NCBI RefSeq assembly: GCF_000355675.1
Contig: NC_020888.1
Coordinates: forward strand, 2,897,501 to 2,961,500
DNA from: Thalassolituus oleivorans MIL-1
GTDB taxonomy: Bacteria > Pseudomonadota > Gammaproteobacteria > Pseudomonadales > Oceanobacteraceae
DNA: 64,000 nucleotides
Reading direction: 5' to 3'
Positions 20,384 to 29,949 of the stretch are shown piece after piece (position 1 is the first letter of the stretch; every line of letters begins with the position of its first letter). The notes below the pieces were generated by a model. The model was given only the letters and a program-made list of their open reading frames with translations. It ran no database searches and was not told the DNA's origin. Made by a program: the position numbers and the translations under genes.

Positions 20384-21343
20384 ATGGGCTCCCGTTTACA
20401 AGAAGATTTCCAGAATATCCATCAAGGTGTGTACTTTGTCGGCACAACTCCGCCAAAAGACAGCACTACAAACGAACGTGTTGATGAGATAGCAGAGAAA
20501 CTATTAGAGCGCTTATCAGCACTAGATTACGACGGCATGATCGTTTATGACATTCAAGATGAAAGCAGTCGTACGAATAAACCGCGTCCATTTCCATTTA
20601 TGCAAACATTCGATCCTTGCGCCTATTCACGTATTATCCGCGAAAAATCAGGCCATCCTGTGATCACCTATAAGAGTGTTGCGCAACGCAACGCCAGTGA
20701 TTTCTCAGACTGGTTAACGCGTGCCTGGAATGAATTTGGCGTGCGCGATATCGTATTGGTTGGCGCGCCATCCTCTGAAGGAGATATACGCCTATCACTA
20801 CCAGAAGCCTATAAAGTGCTAGCGACCCATGAAGCGCCTTACCACCTTGGCGGTGTTACCATTGCCGAACGTCATGCAGCCAAAGGCAATGAGCACACCC
20901 GTTTGCTCAATAAAGGTAAGCAAGGCTGTACCTTTTTTATCTCGCAAGCCGTTTATGATGCCAACGCTACCATTGATTTGCTTACGAGCTATGCAAAATC
21001 ATGTGCTGAGCAAGGTGTCGAGCCTCAACGTATTATTCTGACCTTTACCCCATGCGGTAGCTTGAAGACGTTAGAATTTATGGAATGGCTGGGAATCTCA
21101 GTACCTGAGAGCACTCGCCAAGAAATGATGGCAGCAGAAGATCCATTGGCAGAATCGATCAAGATTTGTCACAACAATTTGCAACATATTTTGGCCGAAT
21201 GTTTACCACTTAACTTGCCGTTAGGTCTAAACATCGAAAGCCTGACAAATCGTAAAACGGAAATAGATGCATCTATTGAACTGTTTACGCTACTTAAGAA
21301 AACACTCGATACTGGCTTAGAAGAACGCCGCAAAGCGTTGTAA
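20384..21343 (+). CDS. Methylenetetrahydrofolate reductase-like protein
   Basis: A 319-residue protein whose layout fits the MTHFR TIM barrel: an early acidic strand (YDGMIVYDIQDES, about 49-61), a middle GGVTIAERH, then KGKQGCTFFISQAVYDANA (about 182-200), which resembles the MTHFR segment for FAD/folate binding, and a late LGISVP motif. An AAGG site precedes ATG 20384. It stands alone between two terminators. It may be a divergent folate enzyme rather than the housekeeping MetF; the exact substrate is uncertain. Confidence 0.6.
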   Translation: MGSRLQEDFQNIHQGVYFVGTTPPKDSTTNERVDEIAEKLLERLSALDYDGMIVYDIQDESSRTNKPRPFPFMQTFDPCAYSRIIREKSGHPVITYKSVAQRNASDFSDWLTRAWNEFGVRDIVLVGAPSSEGDIRLSLPEAYKVLATHEAPYHLGGVTIAERHAAKGNEHTRLLNKGKQGCTFFISQAVYDANATIDLLTSYAKSCAEQGVEPQRIILTFTPCGSLKTLEFMEWLGISVPESTRQEMMAAEDPLAESIKICHNNLQHILAECLPLNLPLGLNIESLTNRKTEIDASIELFTLLKKTLDTGLEERRKAL

Positions 21344-21456
21344 TTAATTTGAGTCTTCAACGACGTTATTTCTAGCCATTATAATTTCAGCGCTTCGATA
21401 TAAAACAGAGCGTTTATACTTTAATAAAAATGACATATTTTTTTATATTGATAGGT

Positions 21457-21495
21457 ATAAAAAAGCCGCTTCATTGCTGAAGCGGCTCAATTTTT
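21457..21495. terminator. Bidirectional terminator between convergent genes
   Basis: A 10-bp stem, AGCCGCTTCA (21464-21473) with TGAAGCGGCT (21478-21487), loop TTGC. It has an A run before it and a T run after, so it can end both the plus gene at 20384 and the minus operon ending at 21510. Confidence 0.92.
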
Positions 21496-21509
21496 CCATG
21501 TGCAAACAC

Positions 21510-22937
21510 TTATTGCGGAGTGCGAATCACCATCAAACGCAATTCGGTCATATCTTCCATTGCCCAACGAATACCCTCGCGACCCAGACCTGAGTCTTTA
21601 ACGCCGCCATACGGCATGTGATCAACCCGCCAGCTTGGTACATCGCCGATCACTACGCCACCCACCTCAAGCTCATCCCAAGCTTGCTGAGCCTTGTATA
21701 AATCACGAGTAAAAATACCAGCCTGCAAACCAAAGCGACTGTCGTTAACACGTTTTAATACCGCATCAAAATCATCAAACGGTTCTAATATGGCCACTGG
21801 GCCAAACGCTTCTTCTGCGCTCAGCTCGCAATTAGCATCAACATTTTCTAACAGCGTCGCTTGCAACATATTGCCATTGCGCTGACCACCGCAAAGCAAG
21901 GTTGCGCCCTTATCTATTGCCGACTCAATCCAGCCATGCAAACGCTTAGCTTCGCCTTCACTGATCATAGGGCCGATAAAAGTTTCTTTATCTTTAGGAT
22001 CTCCGCTCTTAAGCGCTTTAGTTTTCGCCACTAGCTTTTCTTTAAAAGTAGCGTAAACGTCACTATGGACAAATAAGCGTTGAACTCCAATACAGCTCTG
22101 ACCCGACTGATAAAACGCACCGATAATGACGCGAGCAACGGCATCATCCAGATCCCAGTCCTTATCAACAACACAGGCCGCATTACCACCAAGCTCTAAA
22201 ATAACAGGCTTTTTACCAGCACGAGCTTTCAGCTTCCAACCCACATCTGGCGAGCCCGTAAAGCTTAATAACTTTAAACGGTCGTCTTCGGTTAACAAAT
22301 CCGCACTGTCACGACGACACGGCAGAATAGAGAATGCGCCTTTAGGTAAATTCGTTTCCGCTAGAATTTCGCCAATTAACAAGGCGCCTACTGGCGTCAT
22401 ACTGGCTGGCTTTAAAACAAACGGACAACCCGTCGCAATAGCAGGTGCAACCTTATGTGCCGCCAAATTAAGTGGGAAGTTAAATGGGCTAATAAATGCA
22501 CAAGGCCCAATGGGCACTCGCTGGGTCATACCACGATAGCCTTTAGCCCGAGGACTAATATCCAGCGGCAGCGTCTCACCTAACATGCGCGGCGTTTCTT
22601 CAGCCGCAATTTTGAAGGTGTCGATTAAACGAGTGACTTCACCAATAGCGTCATTGATAGGCTTACCCGCTTCGATACACAAGGCATGTGCTAGCTCGTC
22701 TTTGCGTTCGGTAAAACGTTTTACGCAATGTTCGAGTACCGCTTGACGTTCATATACCGTCATTTTGCGCATAGCTTCGGTAGCGGCAACTGCGGCTGTA
22801 ATAGCCTGATCGAGAACATCTGGCGTTGCCAATGCAACTTCACAGGCAACTTCACCACTATATTTATCGGTGACTTTTAAATCGGTATTAGCATAAACCG
22901 CTTCATTCGCTAAATAGTACGGATAGATCTTTTGCAT
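21510..22937 (-). CDS. NAD(P)-dependent aldehyde dehydrogenase
   Basis: Oxidises aldehydes to acids. The 475-residue protein has the ALDH core: SPFNFPLNL (about 150, substrate-binding Asn), LELGGNAACVV (about 247, catalytic Glu) and GQSCIGVQR (about 283, nucleophilic Cys). The sequence leans toward the lactaldehyde/succinate-semialdehyde/GAPN group. It is the last gene of a five-gene minus operon with an alcohol dehydrogenase, a thioesterase, an acyl-CoA dehydrogenase and a 3-hydroxyacyl-CoA dehydrogenase, so it probably converts the aldehyde from the alcohol dehydrogenase step. Confidence 0.9.
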   Translation of the reverse strand: MQKIYPYYLANEAVYANTDLKVTDKYSGEVACEVALATPDVLDQAITAAVAATEAMRKMTVYERQAVLEHCVKRFTERKDELAHALCIEAGKPINDAIGEVTRLIDTFKIAAEETPRMLGETLPLDISPRAKGYRGMTQRVPIGPCAFISPFNFPLNLAAHKVAPAIATGCPFVLKPASMTPVGALLIGEILAETNLPKGAFSILPCRRDSADLLTEDDRLKLLSFTGSPDVGWKLKARAGKKPVILELGGNAACVVDKDWDLDDAVARVIIGAFYQSGQSCIGVQRLFVHSDVYATFKEKLVAKTKALKSGDPKDKETFIGPMISEGEAKRLHGWIESAIDKGATLLCGGQRNGNMLQATLLENVDANCELSAEEAFGPVAILEPFDDFDAVLKRVNDSRFGLQAGIFTRDLYKAQQAWDELEVGGVVIGDVPSWRVDHMPYGGVKDSGLGREGIRWAMEDMTELRLMVIRTPQ

Positions 22938-22960
22938 AATTTTCTCCTCTATTAGCCCGT

Positions 22961-23401
22961 TTAAGAAACAACCAAGGCTGCTAGCGCTGTACGAATGGAT
23001 TCAGGGATTGGGACTGCTTTATTAGCCGCACGTTCAACAAATACGTGAATAAAATCGCCGTATGCACAGGCTTGTTCGTCTCCTTGCTTAAAAATAGCAA
23101 CACCGTAGGTGACCGAACTATTACCTAATTTATTAACTCGCAAGCCAACGTCTATGGCATCAGGATAAGCAATAGGTGCTAGGTAATTACAGTGTGAATT
23201 CACCACAAAACCAACGATTGGTGCATCATGAATATTTAATCCACCATGCTCAATTAAATAACGATTTACTGCACTATCGAAATAGGAATAGTACGTCACA
23301 TTATTCACATGACCATAAATATCATTATCCATCCAGCGCGTCACAATCGGATAAAACTCACGATAATCGCTGCGTTTAAGCGGTTTAGTTTCAGTAGTCA
23401 T
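22961..23401 (-). CDS. Hot-dog-fold acyl-CoA thioesterase (YbgC/FadM type)
   Basis: A 146-residue 4HBT-family thioesterase that hydrolyses acyl-CoA. The catalytic-region motif WMDNDIYGHVNNVTYYSYFD lies near residues 23-42, with the characteristic D/N-x-x-GHVNN. It sits 23 bases from the aldehyde dehydrogenase and 44 from the alcohol dehydrogenase, consistent with one transcript. Confidence 0.9.
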   Translation of the reverse strand: MTTETKPLKRSDYREFYPIVTRWMDNDIYGHVNNVTYYSYFDSAVNRYLIEHGGLNIHDAPIVGFVVNSHCNYLAPIAYPDAIDVGLRVNKLGNSSVTYGVAIFKQGDEQACAYGDFIHVFVERAANKAVPIPESIRTALAALVVS

Positions 23402-23445
23402 TAATCATCCTATTGCTAAAATCCTATTATTGGTTAGCACCCGTA

Positions 23446-24609
23446 TTAGTACGCTGCTTGATAAATCGCTAACGCATCGGCCTCGGTAACTTCACGCGGG
23501 TTATTCCCTAACAACCGAGTTTGCAACATGGCTTCACTGGCAAGCATAGCAACCGCGTCTTCACGAATACCACAGTCCCGCAATCGCGTTGGTAATCCGG
23601 TATTGATGGTCTGCTGCTCTAACCAAGTAATAAGTGCTGCGGTTTTTTCTTCATTGCTGCCAACATTGGCTGCGTCGCCCATAACAACCGGGGCTAATTC
23701 TGCATACAACTGCGCAGCTTTAGGCGCGTTAAAGCGCATAACATGAGGCAAAACCAGCGAGTTACTTAAACCATGCGGAATATGAAAGTGTCCACCTAAC
23801 GGATAGGCTAAGGCATGTACCGCAGCAACCGGCGCATTGGCAAAGGCTTGGCCAGCGTACAACGCGCCTAACAGCATATTGCTACGCGCTTGAATATTAT
23901 TGCCGTCTTTAACTGCCACCATTAAATTGCTAGAAAGTAGACGTAATGCTTCTTTCGCAAGCAAATCAGATACTGGGTTTTTCTTCACCGCCGAAGTATA
24001 GGCCTCAATGGCATGCACCATGGCATCAATGCCCGTGGCTGCTGTCACATGTGGCGGCAGACCTGTGGTTAATTCCGCATCAAGTAACGCAATATCCGGT
24101 TGCAATACGGCTGATACCACACCGGCTTTTGTCGTTGCGCCCGTAGTGACAATCGCAATTGGCGTGACTTCTGAACCAGTACCCGCCGTTGTTGGAACTT
24201 GCAATAACGGCAGGCGTACACCACGAGCATTACCCACGCCGTACATGTCAGATAATGGTTGTTTGCATTGCGGATGAGCAAGTAAAGCCACCAGCTTAGC
24301 GACATCCATAGAACTACCACCGCCAAAACCTACAACATAATCGACGTTAGCGCGACGAGCTGCCTCTGTAGCGGCCATAACAGTTGTATCTGACGGATCA
24401 GCTTCCACATCTTTAAAGACGGTTAACTGTAGAGCAGATTGCTGAAAACTCGGGAGAATACGTTCCAACAAACCAGCACCGATAATGCCCTCATCGGTTA
24501 CCAACATCACACTGCGCGCGCCCTGCTCTTCGCAGATCGTCGCTAAACGACGAGCTGCGCCTGCTTCGTTAATAATGGTTCGGGTCGTTGAAAAGGTAAA
24601 ATTGGTCAT
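23446..24609 (-). CDS. Iron-containing alcohol dehydrogenase
   Basis: A group III NAD(P)-dependent alcohol dehydrogenase of 387 residues. It has the dinucleotide motif VGFGGGSSMDVAK (about 93-105), TAGTGSEVTPIA (about 140), and metal-binding histidines in GIDAMVHAIEAY, VHALAYPLGGHFHIPHG. I start at ATG 24609 (MTNFTF); GTG 24627 is in frame but not needed. It would supply aldehyde for the downstream dehydrogenase. Primary or secondary alcohol specificity cannot be read from sequence. Confidence 0.9.
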   Translation of the reverse strand: MTNFTFSTTRTIINEAGAARRLATICEEQGARSVMLVTDEGIIGAGLLERILPSFQQSALQLTVFKDVEADPSDTTVMAATEAARRANVDYVVGFGGGSSMDVAKLVALLAHPQCKQPLSDMYGVGNARGVRLPLLQVPTTAGTGSEVTPIAIVTTGATTKAGVVSAVLQPDIALLDAELTTGLPPHVTAATGIDAMVHAIEAYTSAVKKNPVSDLLAKEALRLLSSNLMVAVKDGNNIQARSNMLLGALYAGQAFANAPVAAVHALAYPLGGHFHIPHGLSNSLVLPHVMRFNAPKAAQLYAELAPVVMGDAANVGSNEEKTAALITWLEQQTINTGLPTRLRDCGIREDAVAMLASEAMLQTRLLGNNPREVTEADALAIYQAAY

Positions 24610-24685
24610 ATTATTGTTATACCTCACCTAGAAATTACTAAGCCTAAATTAAACGCATAATTGCGCTTAATTTAGGCCACGTGAT

Positions 24686-26482
24686 TTAACGTACAAATTG
24701 CTCAGCGGTTAAGCCAAATAGACTATCAAGCGGTGTTTTCAATACCTGACGATGCATATCAGCACGCGGTAAAATACGCTCGGCATAAAAACGTGCTGAG
24801 GCAATTTTAGCCTGATAAAATTCCACATCTTCTGGGTTTTCTTGCGCACGTTTCGCCGCCACGGTTGCCATTCTCGCCCATGCATAGGCTAGCAGTGCAT
24901 ACGCAGAAAATTGCATAAAATCAGTAGCACAACCGCCAATTTCTTCGGGATTTTGAGCTGAGCGTTGCATAATATCCGCGGCCAATGAGCGCCAATGAGC
25001 ATTGACGGATAGCAAAGGAGTTAACAAGCTGGCTAGCGCCACATTACTCTCCTGTTGCTGACAGAAAGCATCAATTTCATCCTGCAAGCGCGTCAATTCT
25101 GCGCCTTGATCACCCATCACTTTACGACGTAATAAATCCAGCGACTGAATGCCGTTGGTGCCTTCGTAAATTTGGGTAATACGGCCATCACGCACTAATT
25201 GCTCCATACCCCATTCGCGAATAAAGCCATGCCCACCGTATACCTGCATACCGATATTAGCGGCTTCGGCACTCATGTCAGTTAAAAAGGATTTAACAAT
25301 AGGTATCAGCAAGGCAGCACGAGTACCGGCTAATTTACGTTCTGCAGCATCGTCGTGAAAATGTTCAATATCCAAAGCCAAAGCAGCGTCATACGCTAAT
25401 ACACGGCAGCCTTCTACTAAGGTTTTTTGCGTGAGTAACATACGGCGAACATCAGGATGAACAATAATAGGATCGGCGGCTAATTCTGGATGCTGCGGGC
25501 CGCTTAAGGCACGCGACTGCAAGCGCTCAAGAGCGTATTCTACCGCCCCTTGATACGCCATTTCGCCGATACCAAGGCCTTGTAAGCCTACCTGAAAGCG
25601 CGCGTCATTCATCATAGTGAACATACAGGCTAAGCCTTTATTTTCGTCACCAATCAACCAGCCTTTCGCGCTATCGAAATTCATCACACAAGTAGCGGCG
25701 GCTTTAATGCCCATTTTATGTTCAACCGAGCCACACACCGCCGGGTTACGCTCACCCGGTTCGCCCGCTTCGGTTGGTAAAAATTTAGGCACTAAAAATA
25801 AACTAATCCCTTTTACACCGGCGGGTGCATCGGGCAGACGAGCCAATACCAAGTGAATAATATTCGACGACATATCCTGTTCGCCGCCGCTAATAAAAAT
25901 CTTAGTACCACTCACCGCATAACTGCCATCCGCTTGCGGTTCAGCTTTGGTTCGCAGTAGGGCTAAATCAGTACCGGCGTGAGGTTCGGTTAAACACATA
26001 GTGCCCAACCACTCGCCCGACACAAGTTTCGGTAAGTACTCATCCTTTAATGCTTCACTGCCGTGCTTTGTTAGCGCTAATACAGCGCCTTCGGTCAGAC
26101 CCGAATAAACACGGAACGACAAGTTGGCGGCCATCATCATTTCGTGAAAGGGCGCAGCCATCGACACAGGTAGACCCTGACCACCGTATTCTTCTGGCCC
26201 TGTCATTGAGGCCCAGCCATTCTCGCAAAACTGGCGATAAGCTTCAGGAAAACCATCAGGGGTTTTTACTTCACCATTATTAAACGTCACACCTTCTTCA
26301 TCGCCAGAACGATTTAACGGAGCTAAAACGCCAGCGGTAAAGCGCCCGCCTTCTTCCAATACGGCATCAACCAATTCTGCGTTTAAATCACTACGGCCAA
26401 TGGCGGCATAGTGCGAAGAAACATCCAGCACTTCGTGCAGGGCAAAACGCATATCACGCAATGGGGCTTTAAATGCTGTCAT
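24686..26482 (-). CDS. Acyl-CoA dehydrogenase, long (DmdC/AcdC-tailed) type
   Basis: FAD enzyme for the first step of beta-oxidation. At 598 residues it is the long form: N-terminal AidB/DmdC-like extension, N domain (about 80-160), middle domain with MCLTEPHAGTDL (about 157-168), C domain, and a C-terminal AcdC helical tail. GFIREWGMEQLVRDGRITQIYEGTNG (split here: IREWGMEQLVRD then ITQIYEGTNG, about 405-430) holds the catalytic glutamate region. Its start overlaps the 3-hydroxyacyl-CoA dehydrogenase stop as TAATG. A close paralogue lies at 52235-54004. Confidence 0.92.
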   Translation of the reverse strand: MTAFKAPLRDMRFALHEVLDVSSHYAAIGRSDLNAELVDAVLEEGGRFTAGVLAPLNRSGDEEGVTFNNGEVKTPDGFPEAYRQFCENGWASMTGPEEYGGQGLPVSMAAPFHEMMMAANLSFRVYSGLTEGAVLALTKHGSEALKDEYLPKLVSGEWLGTMCLTEPHAGTDLALLRTKAEPQADGSYAVSGTKIFISGGEQDMSSNIIHLVLARLPDAPAGVKGISLFLVPKFLPTEAGEPGERNPAVCGSVEHKMGIKAAATCVMNFDSAKGWLIGDENKGLACMFTMMNDARFQVGLQGLGIGEMAYQGAVEYALERLQSRALSGPQHPELAADPIIVHPDVRRMLLTQKTLVEGCRVLAYDAALALDIEHFHDDAAERKLAGTRAALLIPIVKSFLTDMSAEAANIGMQVYGGHGFIREWGMEQLVRDGRITQIYEGTNGIQSLDLLRRKVMGDQGAELTRLQDEIDAFCQQQESNVALASLLTPLLSVNAHWRSLAADIMQRSAQNPEEIGGCATDFMQFSAYALLAYAWARMATVAAKRAQENPEDVEFYQAKIASARFYAERILPRADMHRQVLKTPLDSLFGLTAEQFVR

Positions 26483-27759
26483 TATTTGCTCTCCGTATTT
26501 ATGTCAGAAGAATTCACATCGGCGAAGCAACGCTGTTGTTCTGCAAGCCGTTGTAGCAAAGCGGCCGGTTTAAAGAATTCACCATGCTCAGCTTCCAATG
26601 CTTTTAATGCGTTATACACATTGGCAATACCACGTTCATCGGCGTATGCCATAGGACCACCGCGCTCCGCTGGGAAGCCGTAGCCATTAAGATATACCTT
26701 GTCGATATCTGCACTGCTGCTAGCAATGCCTTCCTGCAAAATACGCGCACCTTCGTTAATTAAGCCTAAGAGGCAACGCTCTACAATTTCATTGTCGCTA
26801 ATACTGCGACGCTCAAAACCCGCTTCAATTGAGGTGCTGATCACCAGAGCCTCAACGTCTTCATCACGCAAGGCTTGGCGACTGCCAGCTTCATAGCGGT
26901 AGTAACCTTTGCCATTCTTTTGGCCAAAGCGCTCCATCTCACATAAACGATCATCAACACGGACGTTTAACTCGTCAGCGGAACCTTGCTCGAACTTCAC
27001 TTCGGCCATTTGGCGCGAACGCCACTCCAAGTCGATACCAACAACGTCGTACATACGGAAGGGCCCCATGGCCATACCAAACGCCTCTAGCGCCTGATCG
27101 ACTTGCTGCGGCAACGCACCTTCAAGCAATAAGCGCCGAGATTGGAAGACATACGGTTCCAACATACGATTACCGATAAACCCATGACAGTTGCCAGCCA
27201 CGACGGCCACTTTACCGATACGAGCCCCCAGAGCTTCCACTAAATCTAATACGGCAGGATCGGTTTTAGCACCGCGCACAATTTCCAGTAGTTTCATGAT
27301 GTGAGCAGGGCTGAAGAAATGCATACCCAACACTTTTTCTGGACGCGAGGTCTCGGCCGCGATGGCATCAATATCAAGGTAGGAGGTATTGGTCGCCAAG
27401 ATGGCGTCGGCATTTACCACGCGATCGAGCTCACGAAAAATAGTTTGCTTCAGAGCCAAGTTTTCATACACGGCTTCAACCACTAATTGCACATGAGCGA
27501 TATCCGCATAGCTGCCGGTATCACTGAAGCACGCCAAGCGCGCATCCATCTGTTCTTGGGTGATGCGTTCACGCTCAACCATTTGTGCGTAAATCTTACC
27601 GATATAATCCATTGCTTGGGCACGCACATCGTCATTCAAGTCGAGGAGCGTTACGTTAATGCCGGCGTTAGCGAAAGATATGGCAATACCGCGCCCCATG
27701 GTACCGGCACCAATTACCGCAACTTGTTCGACTGTGGCGGCTTGAAAATTCTGGGTCAT
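26482..27759 (-). CDS. 3-hydroxyacyl-CoA dehydrogenase
   Basis: Oxidises L-3-hydroxyacyl-CoA to 3-ketoacyl-CoA with NAD. The 425-residue protein starts with the Rossmann motif VAVIGAGTMGRGIAISFANA (about 12-31), then catalytic-domain motifs GMHFFSPAHIMKLLEIVRG (about 136-154) and GFIGNRM, and two 3HCDH C-terminal domains; there is no enoyl-CoA hydratase part as in FadB/FadJ. I start at ATG 27759; the upstream in-frame codons look untranslated. It leads the operon that reads on to 21510. Confidence 0.92.
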   Translation of the reverse strand: MTQNFQAATVEQVAVIGAGTMGRGIAISFANAGINVTLLDLNDDVRAQAMDYIGKIYAQMVERERITQEQMDARLACFSDTGSYADIAHVQLVVEAVYENLALKQTIFRELDRVVNADAILATNTSYLDIDAIAAETSRPEKVLGMHFFSPAHIMKLLEIVRGAKTDPAVLDLVEALGARIGKVAVVAGNCHGFIGNRMLEPYVFQSRRLLLEGALPQQVDQALEAFGMAMGPFRMYDVVGIDLEWRSRQMAEVKFEQGSADELNVRVDDRLCEMERFGQKNGKGYYRYEAGSRQALRDEDVEALVISTSIEAGFERRSISDNEIVERCLLGLINEGARILQEGIASSSADIDKVYLNGYGFPAERGGPMAYADERGIANVYNALKALEAEHGEFFKPAALLQRLAEQQRCFADVNSSDINTESK

Positions 27760-28202
27760 GTCTGGCTCACTTTTTCCGTAATTAAAATTAACGACCCGAC
27801 ACTCGGGCGCAACCCTCTGGTCGGTTGAAATCAAAGTTAGTGCTATAACTTATTGTGTCTATGAATATATGCAACTCTGATTTGATTTTATTGCCGGTAT
27901 TCGCTGCACTCCTGCAAGAATGCGCTGCAGTACGTATGGCTGAGCAGCCATTACTAAGCCAACACACATTAGTAATACTCCAACCTCTAGAGTGCAATAT
28001 CAGACGATCAGCAATGGTTCGTACTACTCAGGGTATGCAACCAACCGCACAGGCACTAGAGCCAGAACAGCCATTACGCGAGGCAATTGATCCGAATCTG
28101 ACTTCTCAGTGGCAAAGACAGGCAGCAGAATCTGCCTTGTACTAGCATCTCAGCCCATTTAGTTATACAGTAATTGTACAATAACTGTGTATTTGTATAA
28201 TT
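27760..28202. other. Divergent intergenic region upstream of photolyase and beta-oxidation operons
   Basis: 443 bases holding both promoters. A 96-codon plus frame (27855-28145) lies here without a ribosome site or domain, so I do not call it a gene. The last 65 bases hold the repeated TTRTACAA motifs described separately. I found no certain FadR- or PsrA-type site for the minus operon. Confidence 0.45.
28137..28200 (+). promoter_or_regulatory. TTRTACAA-type operator repeats before the FeS photolyase operon
   Basis: Four related sites: TTGTACTA (28137), TTATACAG (28163), TTGTACAA (28174, inside the perfect palindrome ATTGTACAAT 28173-28182) and TTGTATAA (28193, ending 2 bases before the ATG). 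The same motif repeats upstream of 54199 and 55981. A MerR-family regulator is encoded at 56994. The site next to the start codon would also contain the TATAAT at 28196-28201, so binding there should block expression. Confidence 0.6.
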
Positions 28203-29732
28203 ATGCGTATCGGCCTTATTCTTGGTGACCAACTAACACACTCGCTGGCCAGTCTGCGCGTGCTTGATCCTACCTGTGACCGTATCCTCATGGCGGAAGT
28301 CGCAGCGGAGGCCAGCTATGTGCCGCATCATCCGCAAAAAATTGCACTCATTTTCAGTGCTATGCGCCACTTCGCTGCAGAATTACGCAACCAAGGTTGG
28401 CAAGTCGACTACCACGAGTACGACGCGCAGTCATCCTGCTCTACCTTGCTTAGCGTGGTGCAATCGTACGCCACAGAATTTAGTGCAAGCGCCATTATCA
28501 CCACCGAATGCGGTGAATACCGCCTACAACACGCTATAAGTAATGCTTGGCAACAACAATTAGGCATCCCGGTAGAATGTTATATTGATGATCGCTTCAT
28601 TTGCTCTCAGGCAGAATTCGCACAGTGGGCACAGGGTCGTAAGCAGTTACGGATGGAATATTTCTATCGCGACATGCGCCGTAAAACAGGCTTGCTCATG
28701 CAAGGCGATAAGCCGGAAGGCGGTGACTGGAATTACGACGCCGACAATCGCAAGCGCTGGAATGGTGATCCCTCGTTACCCGACCCAATAGCATTCGCTC
28801 GGGACGACATCGATAAAGCGGTGATCAAACTCGTAACTGAGGAGTTCTCCCATCACCCCGGCAACATAGATACCTTTGAGTGGGCAACGACTCGCCAGCA
28901 AGCACTCGAAGCATTAGCGCATTTTGTGCGTTTTCGCTTACCGTATTTTGGTGACTATCAAGATGCCATGGCGAAAGATCAACACCAGCTATTCCACAGT
29001 TTGCTATCACCCTATATCAACTGTGGTTTGTTGCTGCCATTGGAAGTATGCCAAGCCGCGCTAAAAGCCTACGAAGACAATCATGTACCACTGAACGCGG
29101 CAGAAGGGTTTATTCGCCAAATTATTGGCTGGCGCGAATATGTTCGCGGTATTTACTGGCTAAATATGCCCCAGTACGCGCACTTAAATAAACTCGGTAA
29201 TACGCGCGATTTACCACGCTATTATTGGGATGGTGATACCAAAATGGCGTGCATGAGCGATGCCTTCAAGACCACATTTAACCATGCGTATGCCCATCAT
29301 ATTCAGCGTTTAATGGTAACCGGTAATTTCGCACTTATTGCAGGGATCAAACCAGAAGACGTTTGTGACTGGTATTTAGCAGTATATGCCGATGCCTACG
29401 ATTGGGTAGAGCTACCCAACACATTGGGAATGGTAATGCATGCAGACGGCGGCTACTTAGGCAGTAAGCCTTATGCGGCTTCAGGTAATTATATTCATAA
29501 AATGTCGAACTACTGTAGCGGCTGTCACTACTCGATAAAAACGTCGACAGAGCACGATAGCTGCCCGTTTAACAGCTTGTACTGGCATTTCATTCAACGC
29601 CATAAAGAGCAATTTAATGGCAATCCGCGCATGACCATGATTTATCGTAGCTTTGAGAAAATGGACTCGGGAAAACAGCAGGCAATACTCAATCGCGCAG
29701 AATACCTTCTCAGCCATATAGACGAACTTTAA
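28203..29732 (+). CDS. FeS-type (6-4) photolyase / bacterial cryptochrome (FeS-BCP)
   Basis: Light-driven repair of (6-4) photoproducts, or a related cryptochrome function. The 509-residue protein starts with GLILGDQLTHSL, the mark of the deoxyribodipyrimidine photolyase-related family, has the linker region EYFYRDMRRKTGLLM (about 157-171), the FAD domain (EGFIRQIIGWREYVRGIYW, about 301-319) and four cysteines near the C terminus (DVCDW about 390; NYCSGCHY about 438; DSCPFN about 452) that bind the 4Fe-4S cluster in Agrobacterium PhrB. A DUF2256 gene and a CRY-DASH gene follow. The ATG lies immediately after the operator repeats with almost no leader. Confidence 0.92.
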   Translation: MRIGLILGDQLTHSLASLRVLDPTCDRILMAEVAAEASYVPHHPQKIALIFSAMRHFAAELRNQGWQVDYHEYDAQSSCSTLLSVVQSYATEFSASAIITTECGEYRLQHAISNAWQQQLGIPVECYIDDRFICSQAEFAQWAQGRKQLRMEYFYRDMRRKTGLLMQGDKPEGGDWNYDADNRKRWNGDPSLPDPIAFARDDIDKAVIKLVTEEFSHHPGNIDTFEWATTRQQALEALAHFVRFRLPYFGDYQDAMAKDQHQLFHSLLSPYINCGLLLPLEVCQAALKAYEDNHVPLNAAEGFIRQIIGWREYVRGIYWLNMPQYAHLNKLGNTRDLPRYYWDGDTKMACMSDAFKTTFNHAYAHHIQRLMVTGNFALIAGIKPEDVCDWYLAVYADAYDWVELPNTLGMVMHADGGYLGSKPYAASGNYIHKMSNYCSGCHYSIKTSTEHDSCPFNSLYWHFIQRHKEQFNGNPRMTMIYRSFEKMDSGKQQAILNRAEYLLSHIDEL

Positions 29733-29742
29733 TAAATACCCT

Positions 29743-29949
29743 ATGACTCATCATAAACTTCTGTTACCCAAAAAAGATTGCGCGCACTGCCAACAACCCT
29801 TTTGCTGGCGACGTAAATGGGCACGCAGCTGGGACGAAGTAAAATATTGTAGCGAGCGCTGTAAACGCAGCGCGAAGAGTACTTTGCACAAAGCTGCTAT
29901 CACACCACCTAATCTATGCGCTGCCGCTCAGGTTGAGGAGGAATTTTAA
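29743..29949 (+). CDS. DUF2256 small zinc-ribbon-like protein
   Basis: A 68-residue protein with CAHCQQPFCWRRKWARSW (about 13-30) and VKYCSERCKR (about 34-43): two CxxC-like pairs typical of DUF2256. The family is commonly encoded beside photolyase/cryptochrome genes. The function is unknown; metal binding is likely from the cysteines. It ends directly against the CRY-DASH start codon. Confidence 0.9.
   Translation: MTHHKLLLPKKDCAHCQQPFCWRRKWARSWDEVKYCSERCKRSAKSTLHKAAITPPNLCAAAQVEEEF

Noticed and set aside
22126-22539. 137-codon frame antisense to the aldehyde dehydrogenase
   Set aside because: Shadow of a conserved gene with a clear catalytic motif set on the other strand.
27855-28145. 96-codon plus frame in the divergent promoter region
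   Set aside because: No ribosome site, no recognisable domain, and it occupies the only space for two promoters.
28174-28201. A -35/-10 pair (TTGTAC and TATAAT, 16-base spacing) as the promoter of the FeS photolyase
   Set aside because: Transcription would begin inside the coding region and remove the needed GLILGDQL start, so it is not the main promoter.
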